Below are positions 46,905-56,978 of a stretch of 64,000 nucleotides of DNA, piece after piece (position 1 is the stretch's first letter; every line of letters starts with the position of its first letter). The notes below the pieces were generated by a model. It did no database searches. It was not told the DNA's origin and worked only from the letters and a program-made list of their open reading frames with translations. Source of the DNA: Gryganskiella cystojenkinii (taxonomy: Eukaryota; Mortierellomycota; Mortierellomycetes; Mortierellales; Mortierellaceae); the NCBI GenBank assembly GCA_015852425.1, contig JAAAIG010000005.1, forward strand, positions 30,957-94,956. The letters are read 5' to 3'. Both the position numbers and the translations under genes were made by a program.

Positions 46905-47516
46905 GTGTGGCAATTGGACCGGGATTGTTCCTCCGAACGCGCTGTTACCTCCGGGTGTTGCTCGAGCGTCTTTCCTGTTGTCGGCAGCGAGGACATCAGA
47001 ATTTTTGTCGATAAGCAATCCTTAGTTCTAGCGTTGAAGATTGTTTCAGGCGAACACGTACCACCTTATGAAATCAACAACCTCCGGCAGATCCGATCTC
47101 ATCTCTGTTCGGCGCATTCTTATCGAATGGGTCGAGCATCTTCATGCCTAATCTCTAATATGGAGTCTGCCCAAGCAGCAACCATTTTTACGATCTCTAT
47201 GGTCGATGCTGGGCGTGGGGATGCTTCTTTCGAGTCATCATTACTGAGCTGGATCGCCAAGGAGGTGAATACAGAAGGACGACAAGCTGTATTGCAGAAG
47301 GATTTGGTGTTGGACATTTTGGATGAGGTCAAATCCGAGAAATCTAGCTGGCTGTTCCTCAGCAGGATTTTGAACTTGTTCCAAGACAAGGACGAGATAA
47401 GCATTGTTGGTAAGAACAAAACCCCTGGCCTGGAAGAGTTGTTGAATGCCCTGGCGGAAATCGCCTCGAACGAAACATACCGCTGTAATCAGAAGGTGGT
47501 GGTCCCGCAACTGTAG
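46905..47516 (+). CDS. Unrecognised frame in the accessory island
   Basis: A 203-residue frame. The first part is Ser/Cys-rich and unconvincing. From about 47150 it reads like a folded helical protein: ESSLLSWIAKEVNTEGRQAV, QKDLVLDILDEVKSEKSSWL and LEELLNALAEIASNETYR. It stops at 47516, shortly before the tandem hairpin repeats. The start is uncertain, and an upstream exon may exist. I cannot assign a function; with decayed frames on both sides it is likely a remnant. Confidence 0.35.
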   Translation: MWQLDRDCSSERAVTSGCCSSVFPVVGSEDIRIFVDKQSLVLALKIVSGEHVPPYEINNLRQIRSHLCSAHSYRMGRASSCLISNMESAQAATIFTISMVDAGRGDASFESSLLSWIAKEVNTEGRQAVLQKDLVLDILDEVKSEKSSWLFLSRILNLFQDKDEISIVGKNKTPGLEELLNALAEIASNETYRCNQKVVVPQL

Positions 47517-47641
47517 ATCGGGATGTCTCGGCTCTCGTGGTAGGACTGGATGCTCTTGACGCAGAACAACAACGTGCACTGTCGGTGGATCCATTTTTTA
47601 GGTCTTCTCACAGACGTAAAAAAAAAAGAAAAGAAAAAAGT

Positions 47642-47860
47642 TGGTCAGTTCTAACAAAAAGAACTCAGTGTGCCAGTCAGCTCTCACAAACGTAAGAACT
47701 CGGTGAGAAAGAAAAAAATAAAAGATGGTCAGTCCTAACAATGTCAGGACCCGGTGCGAAAAAACAAACGTAAGAACTCAGTGTACCGGTCAGCTCTCCT
47801 AACGTTCGAAAAAAAAAAAAAAAAAGCTGGTCAGTTCTCACTAGCGCAAGAACTTGGTGT
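47642..47860. repeat. Degenerate tandem repeat of hairpin units
   Basis: Five diverged units share a GGTCAG-(T/C)TCT...AGAACT-xGTG pattern, separated by A-rich spacers. Units at 47642, 47728 and 47829 keep a perfect 5-6 bp stem: AGTTCT with AGAACT (47647-47652/47660-47665 and 47833-47838/47849-47854), and GTCCT with AGGAC (47732-47736/47746-47750). The units at about 47673 and 47766 are more eroded. Confidence 0.75.
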
Positions 47861-48240
47861 AAAAAATAAAATAAAAGTCGGGAGACACCCTTTTTTCTGT
47901 GAAAGTTGTTTTTGGTCATTATCAAAACTCACGTTGAAAGAGCAAAACTCACTCCTCATTGGAATCCTCACACGAGTCCTCAACACCTCTGCACTTTTTT
48001 TTTGGTGACAGCCATCCTCTGTGTGAGCGTCGGGGGAACTGGGAAGTTGTGAATACAGCGATGGTAAGAATGCTCTCACCTTTCGCTCTTTGGTGCTTTT
48101 GTTGACAGGCTCGGGTCAGTTTTCTGTTTCCTCAGTTCTTGCATTTTGACCTGGCAGACCTTTCTCCACACGCCGAGAGACACCCACTTTGAAAAAGCTG
48201 AAAGACAGGAAGAAACTGAGAAACCATATTTTAGGTGCCT

Positions 48241-48366
48241 GCACTGTTCGTTCAGCAGCACCATTTTTTTGGTGCCGTTGTTGTTCGTTTTAGAGGCACC
48301 ATTTTTTTGGTGCCTCTGTTCCAAAGGAAGGCGATTTTACTTTGCCTGAAGTCTGTGCTTTGGCCG
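48241..48366. repeat. Hairpin repeat block B with shared downstream element
   Basis: Two units. The second is a perfect hairpin: AGAGGCACCA (48292-48301), six T, then TGGTGCCTCT (48308-48317). It is followed directly by GGAAGGCGATTTT...CTGAAGTCTGT (48326-48355), matching block A at 46093-46123. Confidence 0.85.
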
Positions 48367-48386
48367 GCTTAAAGAACTAACCAACC

Positions 48387-49061
48387 CAAGAGAGCTGATC
48401 AACATGCTTTTGACCGATATCGGAGGATTTACAGAGGATGAGAAGAGGAAAAGAAACTTGGGCACGATCGGCGTACTGTGTGTCCATTGGAGACGTGGCC
48501 GCTCATAGTTCCAGCATCCAGCACAAGGATTTCAATCCCAAGGTTTCGTATTCAGGACGGGGCTACGCTCTCCGAGGGTCAATCAAGACCGATGGTTTCC
48601 GTCTCCAGCTGCTGGCTTTCAAGATGAACGAGTTGAGCTGTGTCAAGTATCGGCGCTTGGATCCAGAGAGACTGCCAGACAGGCTCACGTCAACACTTGG
48701 AGGTACCGACCACTACCTCACCGAGATCCGAAACGTGGTCAAGACTAACGAAGACGTCCAGAGACTATGGCAATGTGACCCTGACAAGATCAAGATCCTC
48801 GGTATCGACCTGGGTCAGGCTTTTGTCGTCCAACACCAACATGCGGAGCGAAGATGCATCGAGATACTATGGCTGGGCACAATATGTACACTGTCATTCA
48901 GGGACACCTTCGTCACACGCCCTCACTACTTACAACCTTACGACAAGGACGGTAATTATATCTGGGAGCAGGAGGTAATCGGACCGTCGAGTCTCTGGTG
49001 GCTGGCAGCAGAGGTAGAGTCGATTAAGCTAGGTGGGCGCAAGAGGGCGCAGTTATCATAG
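48387..49061 (+). pseudogene. Decayed frame with possible RuvC-like (TnpB/Fanzor-type) motif
   Basis: The main frame from 48438 has RGYALRGSIKTDGFRLQLLA, then PDKIKILGIDLGQAFVV about 85 residues later. A strand-forming ILGID-LG is the shape of the first acidic RuvC motif in TnpB and Fanzor nucleases (GIDLG in many TnpB), and the preceding TDG string is compatible with the region before it. This is inference from two short motifs. A different frame from 48387 (ELINMLLTDIGGFTEDEKRK, then GVLCVHWRRGRS) ends in TAG at 48508-48510, exactly where the main frame begins to look coding, so a frameshift there is likely. After GQAFVV a second shift may occur, and no RuvC-II or zinc motif is seen. Probably a truncated mobile-element gene. 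Confidence 0.35.
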
Positions 49062-49082
49062 TCGTGTATCAGTAGGTGGGAA

Positions 49083-49096
49083 GTCACTTCGGTGAC
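49083..49096. ncRNA. Perfect hairpin with TTCG loop
   Basis: GTCAC (49083-49087), loop TTCG, GTGAC (49092-49096). As RNA this is a stem closed by a UUCG tetraloop, one of the most stable small hairpins. It lies 22 bp after the stop of the decayed frame. It may be chance or part of a structured 3' end. Confidence 0.3.
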
Positions 49097-49474
49097 GTAG
49101 TCATAAAAGCAAATGTGCCATTTCCTGGTACGCCGGTGTTTGATTTTTTTTTTTTTTTTTTCTCCTTTGACTCCAACACACTCTCCCTTTTCGCACATCG
49201 ACCCTGATGTGTTGAGGCGAAAAAAAAATACTGACTGACAGACGGAAACAGGACCAATCACCATAAAGACGGATTTTGACCCTCCTCCTCTCTCTTTCTT
49301 TCATTTTCACTCTTTCTGCCTCATCATCAGCACCACACTCCCCTTCTCTTTGTACTCAATTCATCCGGATAAGCCCTTGCCGCCCAGACAGCTACAAATA
49401 AAATATAAGGGGGAGACCAAGGAGACAGGTCAACTGTCGAGCGAGATTTTTTTCTTCTTTTCCGTCGTTCCTCA

Positions 49475-52400
49475 ATGCACTCGATGGCAGAGGACCCTCA
49501 ATCTGTCTGGCTGGACCGCTACCAGTAAGCCTTCATCTTTTTTCTTCACATGCACACCTATCCCGTCTTTGATTGCTCTCCTTTCCAACGGACCCACAGA
49601 CATGGAGATTATTTATTTTATCCTCTTTGCCACCAAACCTTTTTTCTGCTTGACTCATCATTTCATGCCACCATCTGTGGTTTTTGTCATACCATAGGTC
49701 CACCCAAGCCCAGGAGAAAAGCCTCAAGGAACTGCTGCATCAGAAAGGAGCCAGTGGAGTCACTAATGCCAGGGACAGGTAATTTGGACAAGTTCAACCT
49801 TTCGAGCCATTGCAGAAAGCACAAAAAAGGGCACAAGCCAGGCAGTAACATGATGGTCCTGCTTCATACTGACTTTTCCAATCTTGAAATCTCCGTATTA
49901 TCTATCCTACAAAAACTGAAAATTTGATAGATTGCGAGAGGAGTATGAACGCCTGATCCTGACCGACATTGTCCGGGCGCAGGCCATGGAGATCGAGTCT
50001 GCGCTGTGGAAAAACGTCTTTTACATTGTCATTGATGGTTACCGTCGCAAGCTCGCCACACTCGAGCGCCCTGAAGTCAACATCACTGATCGACGGGATG
50101 ACAGACGTGACGGTCGTGGTAGTGGCGGACGACAACACGGAAACAGAGGCAACAAAAAGCCTGTCCCCTCGGTCGAACTTCGAAAGGTCTCGACAAAGTT
50201 TCGAGCATTCATTCAGGAAGCCACTGGATTTTACCATCGACTAATCCAGAATCTCGCCTCGTGTTATGATCTGAACGAGATGGGCGCCAACATGCAGTCG
50301 TTCCCCCTGGCAGGCAAGAACCCGACCCTGGAGATCACAGAGGCGGCTCGACAGGGCGCCATCAGCAGCTGTCACAAGTGTTACATCTTTTTGGGCGACC
50401 TTGCCCGATACCGACAAACCTACAACGATTCACCCAAGAAGAATTGGTCCGCAGCAAGGGATTATTACAACGAAGCCCGAAACTTGTTACCGTCGAGTGG
50501 TAACCCTTATAACCAACTTGCGGTCATTGCAACTTTTGCTCCCAACAATTTTTTGGCGCTTTATTTCTATTACAGGAGTCTGGCGGTTCGACTGCCGTTC
50601 ATGACGGCTCGGAACAATATCAAGGTCTTGATCCAAAAGATGACTGCGGATCCTGAGAAGGGCAGGAAATTCGTCCGGGAAGAACGCCACAACGATCGGA
50701 ACTCTGTCAACTCGTCGGTCAACAACGCCAACAACAATAATGGAAAAGAGTCGAGTTTGCTAAACGATTTCTTGGCCAAGTTTATCCTGTTGCACGGGTC
50801 GTTGTTTATGCGTCAGGTTGAAGGATTCGACGACAAGTTAATGTGTGAACCACTGGAGGGACTTTTCTTGGATCGCCAGATCGACCCCGAGTTGCTGCTC
50901 AAGATCCAGATTGTCAACATGTCGAGTCTCTATACCATGTGCTACATTCCTCTGCAAGGTAAAAAGAAGATATTTTTTAGGATGGTAGAGGGCAATCCAC
51001 TTTTATCAGTTAATATATCCGCAGCAATTATTGACTCCTCTATTTATATAATAGATGACGGCCCTTCTGTTACACCTCAGGATCAGTTGACTGCGGAGCG
51101 ACATGCCCTGAAACTTATCCTCGCCACGTTTGCCACCATTTTGCACTACTGTGTTCCCGACCTGGAGCAGCACCGAAATGGTGACAACAAGAGCCGATCT
51201 CGACCTGCCGATTTTTTGCCGTCCAACGCTCACCGATCTATGCCCGCAATCCGCCTGTCTTTGAAATGGATACAGGTCAACCTCCATCATGTGAAACGAC
51301 TGACCGACGGTCTTTCGCGGCAGGAAAAGATGACTTTCAAGCTGGATCAGATCTGGGACAGTCTTGCGACATTTTTGAATCTTCTCGCTGATGTCCACCC
51401 TTACACTGAGGATACGATTTTCTGTCGCGATGTTCTTAAGGAGGATACCGAGCTTCAGGGATTTGCAGCCTTGAAGCGCTCGATCGATGAACGGCCCCTG
51501 TCTATTATCTCGCCGAGCAAGATCAGCCCCAAGGCGGAAATGCAAATGCGAATTGCGGACATGTTCCAGGATGCCTTGTCGATCGGCAGGGTTGAATGGG
51601 TCGACTTTTTCGGCAAGAGCTTCGAGAATGGGGTCGATGGCAACCGAATCCTTCAATTTGATACGGAACCGTTTTCTGAGGATGAGGACGAAGAGGAGGC
51701 CAAGAACGAAGAAGTCTCTGCCGAAACTACTGTTCGCGCTTTCGAGGGAGAGTCTCAGGAGGAGTCTGAAGAAGCCGAAGAAGAAGAGACTGACTATGAG
51801 CGTGAGGCCGCTGATGAGGACTTGAACCCGTTCCATTATGCGAAGACCACCCTCCAGTCAACACCAGCCCAGTCGTCGGCGAGGAAGCAGCGACAGGCTG
51901 TCGATGCTTCGGTGTCGGACGAGGACAATGATCTTTCCTTGATTGTCGGTCGCGACGATGATGATGAAGAGGAAGAGGAAGATGGTGAAGAGGAAGTCGT
52001 TTTGTTCACTGGCCGCAAGAATATTGTCGGTGGCAAGCCTACACCAAGACCTGCTCATTTGAAGACCACTGGTGTCATTGGAGGAGGACGAAGAGCCTCA
52101 ATGTCCCCCACGAACTCGAATCATTCCTCGCCGGGCCTGAACGAGAATGACGGTCCAGCCAGTGACGGCTTTTTGGGCTTCTTGGGCAGAGGCAGTGCCG
52201 GAGGAGGAGGATCAGGAGGCATTGGCGGTGGCGCAAGAATGAACTCATCCCCAAGCGTCGATAGTGTCTTTGGTGGGTTCCAATTTGGAGTGCCGGATGA
52301 TTGGCGGCAGTCGATTAGTTCTATTCGAACGTCTCGAACCATGGAGGCCATCAGCCCAAGTGAAAACACTTGGGGTGGGTTGTCTGGTCACTCGCTCGGA

Positions 52401-52736
52401 AATGGCTTAATTTCGCCCACCTCGTACGAGCCTCGTGACGGAAGTGTGCTCAACGGTTTCGGTTCTATTCCGTCTCGCGGCCCTCCCGGGATTCCATTTC
52501 AAGTCAACAGCCCCTTGAATGCAGACCCTGCAGGATTTTTCGCAGATTCGTCGTTCTCTCATCCTAAGTCTCGTCGACCGATGTATGCTCCTCATGCTCG
52601 CCCGAGATACCAGTACCAGTCGTCTCCTACCCCTGTGCAGGAACAACAGCAGCAGCAGCAACAGCATGAATATCTACTTCGTAGCCGAGCGGGAACTGCA
52701 CAGCATCAGGTTATTCAGGACCGCGACTGGCGATGA
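49475..52736 (+). CDS. EST1/SMG7-like protein (telomerase / nonsense-mediated decay)
   Basis: Exons 49475-49524, 49698-49778 and 49931-52736 give 978 residues. If a 96-nt intron-like segment (50959-51054) is removed, 946 remain in the same frame. The N-terminal 14-3-3-like/TPR domain is marked by LREEYERLILTDIVRAQAME, LWKNVFYIVIDGYRRKLA and SCHKCYIFLGDLARYRQTY. The EST1 family core follows, AARDYYNEARNLLPSSGNPY, NQLAVIATFAPNNFLALYFY and YRSLAVRLPFMTARNN. The fungal proteins of this type bind telomerase RNA (Est1) or phospho-Upf1 (SMG7); the sequence does not decide which. The C-terminal third is disordered, with acidic runs (EDEDEEEAKNEE; DDDDEEEEEDGEEE), a Gly-rich stretch and a short polyQ. 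No PIN domain is seen, which excludes SMG6. Confidence 0.92.
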
Positions 52737-54133
52737 GACCTCTGACGACAGCAAAAGAAAACTTTTTTTTTTATCTCTCGATACCATAATTTCGACACCC
52801 GATGGACGCGAGGATTACAAATGGAGGGAACGATTGACCGAGTCAGCCAACACCCAACACCCAAAAAAAACCATCCCAAAAATACTTTTTTTTTCTCTTA
52901 TCGAACGCCACTCTCCTCTCGGACCAAACTATGAAAATGGCCGGCCAAGCATATCGACAGGAAATGCACTCCCATATGTGTGTTTAGACGCAGTCGATTA
53001 TACTCTTATTTTTTCAACACATGAGGTTGCGGTCGACAAAAATAACAAGTTGGTAGAGTCAACCGTGTCCAAGCTCCTGGGGACAACTCGCAGACGACTT
53101 GCAACATAATTAACAGCAACAACGCAAAAAACAATCAAAAACTGGATCGCATGGTGACCTGAACAAGATGGGAAAGAACGACTCTATTTTTATCTTGTCT
53201 GTGGCAAATCAGGAGGAGGAGCTCAGTGTCATTTCTGTTGTGGCGCAAGAAGTCGGCAATTGCTCTCAAGTCCCTTGGTCGATGCTCGCTCAGCCCTCGT
53301 GGTCTATCCATTCATCCATTGATCCTTCAAGAAAAACAAAAAAAAAACAAGATACACGAGCACTTCTTGACCGCACAATCCCAGCAATCCAACACCAAGG
53401 AAGTTTTTTTTCTGATTCTCTCTCTCTGCATGGAGCAAGGATATTGCTTGCAAGCAACAGTGCAGCAGTTTTTTTTTTTTTCTTTTTTTCATCTTACCAT
53501 CTCTTCACTCTTTGTTTCATATATCATTCTACCATGCCGAGCGAACATGCATTCCAGCATCGGAAGGTATGGAAGAACGTTTTTTTTTCGTGTTTGCCAG
53601 AGACTCTTTTCACTTTCAAAGAGAATAAACCTTTTTAGTTCACTTTTCTATTTTTTATTGAATCGACAGTGAGCCTTGGATGTAATAATGGAGTGAATGG
53701 TGGCACAAACTCTAGAGTGTGTATTTATGTTGGTTGTGTGTGAGAGGCCCACAAAGAGTTATACAGGTTGCGGGACGGTTGTTCATTTATGGAAATGCGA
53801 AGGAAGATATTTTTAGCTGAAGTCGTTGTTTCTATTCATGCAAACGGAGATTGGGCGCAAAGCAGGAAATAAAAAGTGTTGCCTCTCCGACTTGTCTGTC
53901 CGAGAGACTGAAACCAACTTGGAAGAGATAATTGTGCCTGGGTATCCGATGAATGAAGAACGCGTGCAAGAGTGGGATGTTTCTTTTGAGGGTGAAAAAG
54001 TGTGTTTCTCTCCTTTTGGATTCAGGTCCGGAGGGGTCATGATAACGAACGATCTTGCCCTGCAGAGCAAAAAGTAAGAAATCGGGGAAGAAAGGGTTTG
54101 TGCTTTCCAAAAATTACGCCCACTCAGAGGGGG
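52737..54133. other. Long intergenic region, no gene seen
   Basis: About 1.4 kb. Contains A-runs at 52862-52869, T-runs at 53470-53482 and 53581-53588, and frames of under 200 codons with biased composition. No gene supported. Confidence 0.4.
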
Positions 54134-54141
54134 TATAAAAA
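54134..54141 (+). promoter_or_regulatory. TATA box of the glyoxal oxidase gene
   Basis: TATAAAAA in a GGGGGTATAAAAAGAC context, 223 bp upstream of the start at 54364 and followed by a T-run and C/T-rich leader. The spacing and context make it the best TATA candidate in the window. Confidence 0.55.
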
Positions 54142-54363
54142 GACAAAGGACTGGATGCCAAATTCATTCACCAAACTCTTTTTTTTTTGATATTTACCTT
54201 CACTCATCCCCATTTTTGCTTTAACGTCCCTTCCCATCATATTCTTACGACCTCTCACTTGCTCTGTCTCTTTCAACCATATCTGATCGACACTCTCTCC
54301 CTCCGTCTGTCGCTCATAAATCCTGCAAATACCATTTACTTCCCCTCAGCAATCACCCTCCAC

Positions 54364-56719
54364 ATGGCAACAACTGCTGCGGCCACTAACAAAAGGACAT
54401 CTCGAAGTAAGCTAGGCTGGCTCTTGGCAACGACGGTCCTGGTCCTGTCAACGGTCTGTGCAGTGTCGACCGTCGAAGCAGCAGCGTGCAAGTACAACAA
54501 CGGACTCTCTTGTCCACAAGAGACACCATGCTGCAGTCCTGTAAGCACTTGGCTCTTTGTTTTCAGGAACAAAAATTACATTTTTTTTTTTTGCGATCGA
54601 CAAAACCGTCCCCGCTCTTATTGGTGCCTTTTCATGCATTCACCTCACTCAACAACATTCAACATCATTCGCAAAGGGTGACAGAGACTCTGTGTCATTC
54701 ACATTCCCAACTCTCATCTGTCCCCACTTTTCTTTCTCCCCAACGGAAGCAGTAACGACCCGCCAACAACCTCTTGTTCTCTTTACCACTTTCAAAAGGT
54801 TCTAACGACAGCCTGTAATAGCCACACCAAATTGACCCAGCACCGACGACTTTGATCCAACTGACGTTCAACACCAACACGACGAAATCTCACATTACTC
54901 ATTAACCTCCTCTCCCTATCCCTTCTTCTTGTGCATATATTAGCACGGTCACTGCGGTAATTCACCGCTCGCCTGCAGTTCTGGCTGCGACGCCTCTGCA
55001 AGTTTCAACGGTCGATGCGAACGCTTCATTATCGAGGACTCCACGACCTCCAAGACTTCCACCAACGCCAATGGCAAACCCAAGCCTGTCCCCTCTCTCC
55101 CGAAGGGCGCTTTCAAGATCGTCGGCAACACAGGTGTGGCCGCTCAACATATCGTCTTGATTTCTCCCACGAAAATGTTGATCATTGACAAGGCCGAGGC
55201 CAACCCTCCAAAGCTCCCCAACGGTCTCTCCGCCTACAATGCCGAATACGATCTGGTTCGAAACGATTTCCGAGTGCTCGATGTCCGAACCAACACGTTT
55301 TGCTCTGGCGGTGGATTCTTGGCCAATGGCACGTTCATCAGTGCCGGAGGCGCCGAGGTCCGTCACCGGGCAGAGTTCAAACCCGAGGATGGATTCCAAT
55401 CCCTGAGGATGTGGAATCCCTGTGAGGGCGAGAACTGTGGTGCGTGGATCGAGAACCCCTCGGACCGAGAATGGATGATGACCAGTAACCGTTGGTATGT
55501 CTCCATCACGACCTTGCCCTCGGGCGAGTTGTTCGTGCTCGGAGGTAGTAACGAGTCTTTGGCGATCAATGCGAATGCGTTCAATAACCCGACCTGGGAG
55601 CTGTACCCGAAACCGCAAGCCGCCAAGGATTACAAGCCCGTGTTCATGCAATTCATGGTCGATGCTATCCCCAACAACTTGTACCCGAACGTGTACTCGC
55701 TCCCGGACGGCAATATTTACATCTTTGCAAATCAAAAGTCGATGATTTTTAATGTCGAGAGGAACGAGGTCATTCGTCATTTGCCCGATATCCCCGGAGG
55801 TCCTCGATCGTACCCGTTGACGGGATCTCATGTGCTTTTGCCCCTGGATCCGGCCAAGAACTATGCACACGAGGTTTTGGTCTGTGGAGGATCGGAACGA
55901 ATGGCCCAGAACGCTCGCGCACTTCAGACCTGTGGTCGTATCAACCTGGCGGATTCAGACCCTCAGTGGGAGATGGATGAGATGCCGAGCCGTCGACTGA
56001 TGGGTGATGCCGTCATCTTGGCGGATGGTAAAGTCATGTTGCTGAACGGATGTCAGACCGGTTATGCTGGGTTCTTGCACGGGAACGACCCCAATTTCAC
56101 CCCTGTTATCTATGACCCCAATGCTCCTTTGGGTGAGCGTTTCACGGAGTGGGTTCCCAGCAACATTGCAAGAATGTACCATTCTGTTGCCATGTTGTTG
56201 CCCGATGGCTCTGTTTTTGTCGCGGGCTCGAACGAGAACATCGAGGTTCGGACCAAGCTTTCGTTGCACGTGCGGCCCTATGTCCGTTTCCCGACCGAGT
56301 ACCGAGTAGAGTCTTTTACGCCACCTTATCTGACGACGGATCTGGTCCGACCCGAGATTGTGTTGACAGAGGGATTCTTCCAAAACAAGGTGACGACGAA
56401 CGAGGCCAAGCCCGTGCCCGTGACGTATGGTCAAAAGATAGAGATTGTTGTGGATTTGAAGGATACAAGTCGTTATGAACCCGAGGTGGTGTTCATGTTG
56501 GGTCACAAAGGGTTTGTGACCCATAGTACACACATGTCTCAAAGGATGACGAAACTCGTGGCGACGGTCAAGGACGGATCGGCTACGGCGGCAGCGACCA
56601 AGATAACGTACGAGGTCGATATGCCGCCCAATGCCAACATTATGCCACCAGGTCCTCATTATATCCACATGTTGAATAACGGTGTTCCCTCACATGCGAT
56701 CCACCTATTGTTGAACTAG
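54364..56719 (+). CDS. Glyoxal oxidase (copper radical oxidase, AA5) with hevein-like N-terminus
   Basis: Two exons (54364-54540, 54944-56719) give 650 residues. The secreted enzyme oxidises small aldehydes and related substrates with O2 to give H2O2, used by fungi with peroxidases or in wall biology. A basic N-terminus and hydrophobic core (LGWLLATTVLVLSTVCAVST) act as signal. A Cys-rich module follows, with CKYNNGLSCPQETPCCS and HGHCGNSPLACSSGC, split by the intron and similar to a hevein-type chitin-binding fold. The beta-propeller has radical-copper residues by position: Cys in NTFCSGGGFLANG (near 178), Tyr in RWYVSITTLPSG (near 243), Tyr-His in RMYHSVAMLLPDG (near 470) and His in THSTHMSQR (near 587). 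The Cys-Tyr spacing of 65 equals that of known glyoxal oxidases. The C-terminal DUF1929 part ends GVPSHAIHLLL. Confidence 0.94.
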
Positions 56720-56978
56720 AAAATTTTGCAGAGAAGTTAGAAAATATAAAAAAAATAAAAATAGACGTGGAGAATTGACGCGTCAAAAAAAAAAAAGGTC
56801 GTAGAAACATGTTGTAAACTGATTGCAGAGACAGCCTGACCGCGTTGAGTGAGACCCTTTTTTTTTACAACGATCTTCGGTCCTTTCTCTTTCTTGTTTT
56901 CGATCTTCAACCTCATTATTTCTTCTGTTGACCACAAATCCGCCACCAACCACAGCAGTGTAACAACCGCGCGAAGAA

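Noticed and set aside
45971..47860. CRISPR-like array
   Set aside because: Repeats are few, degenerate and without regular unique spacers, and the DNA is eukaryotic.
46086..48366. Direct repeats as LTRs of a retrotransposon
   Set aside because: The shared segment is under 130 bp, lacks TG...CA ends and a primer site, and no reverse transcriptase or gag motif lies between.
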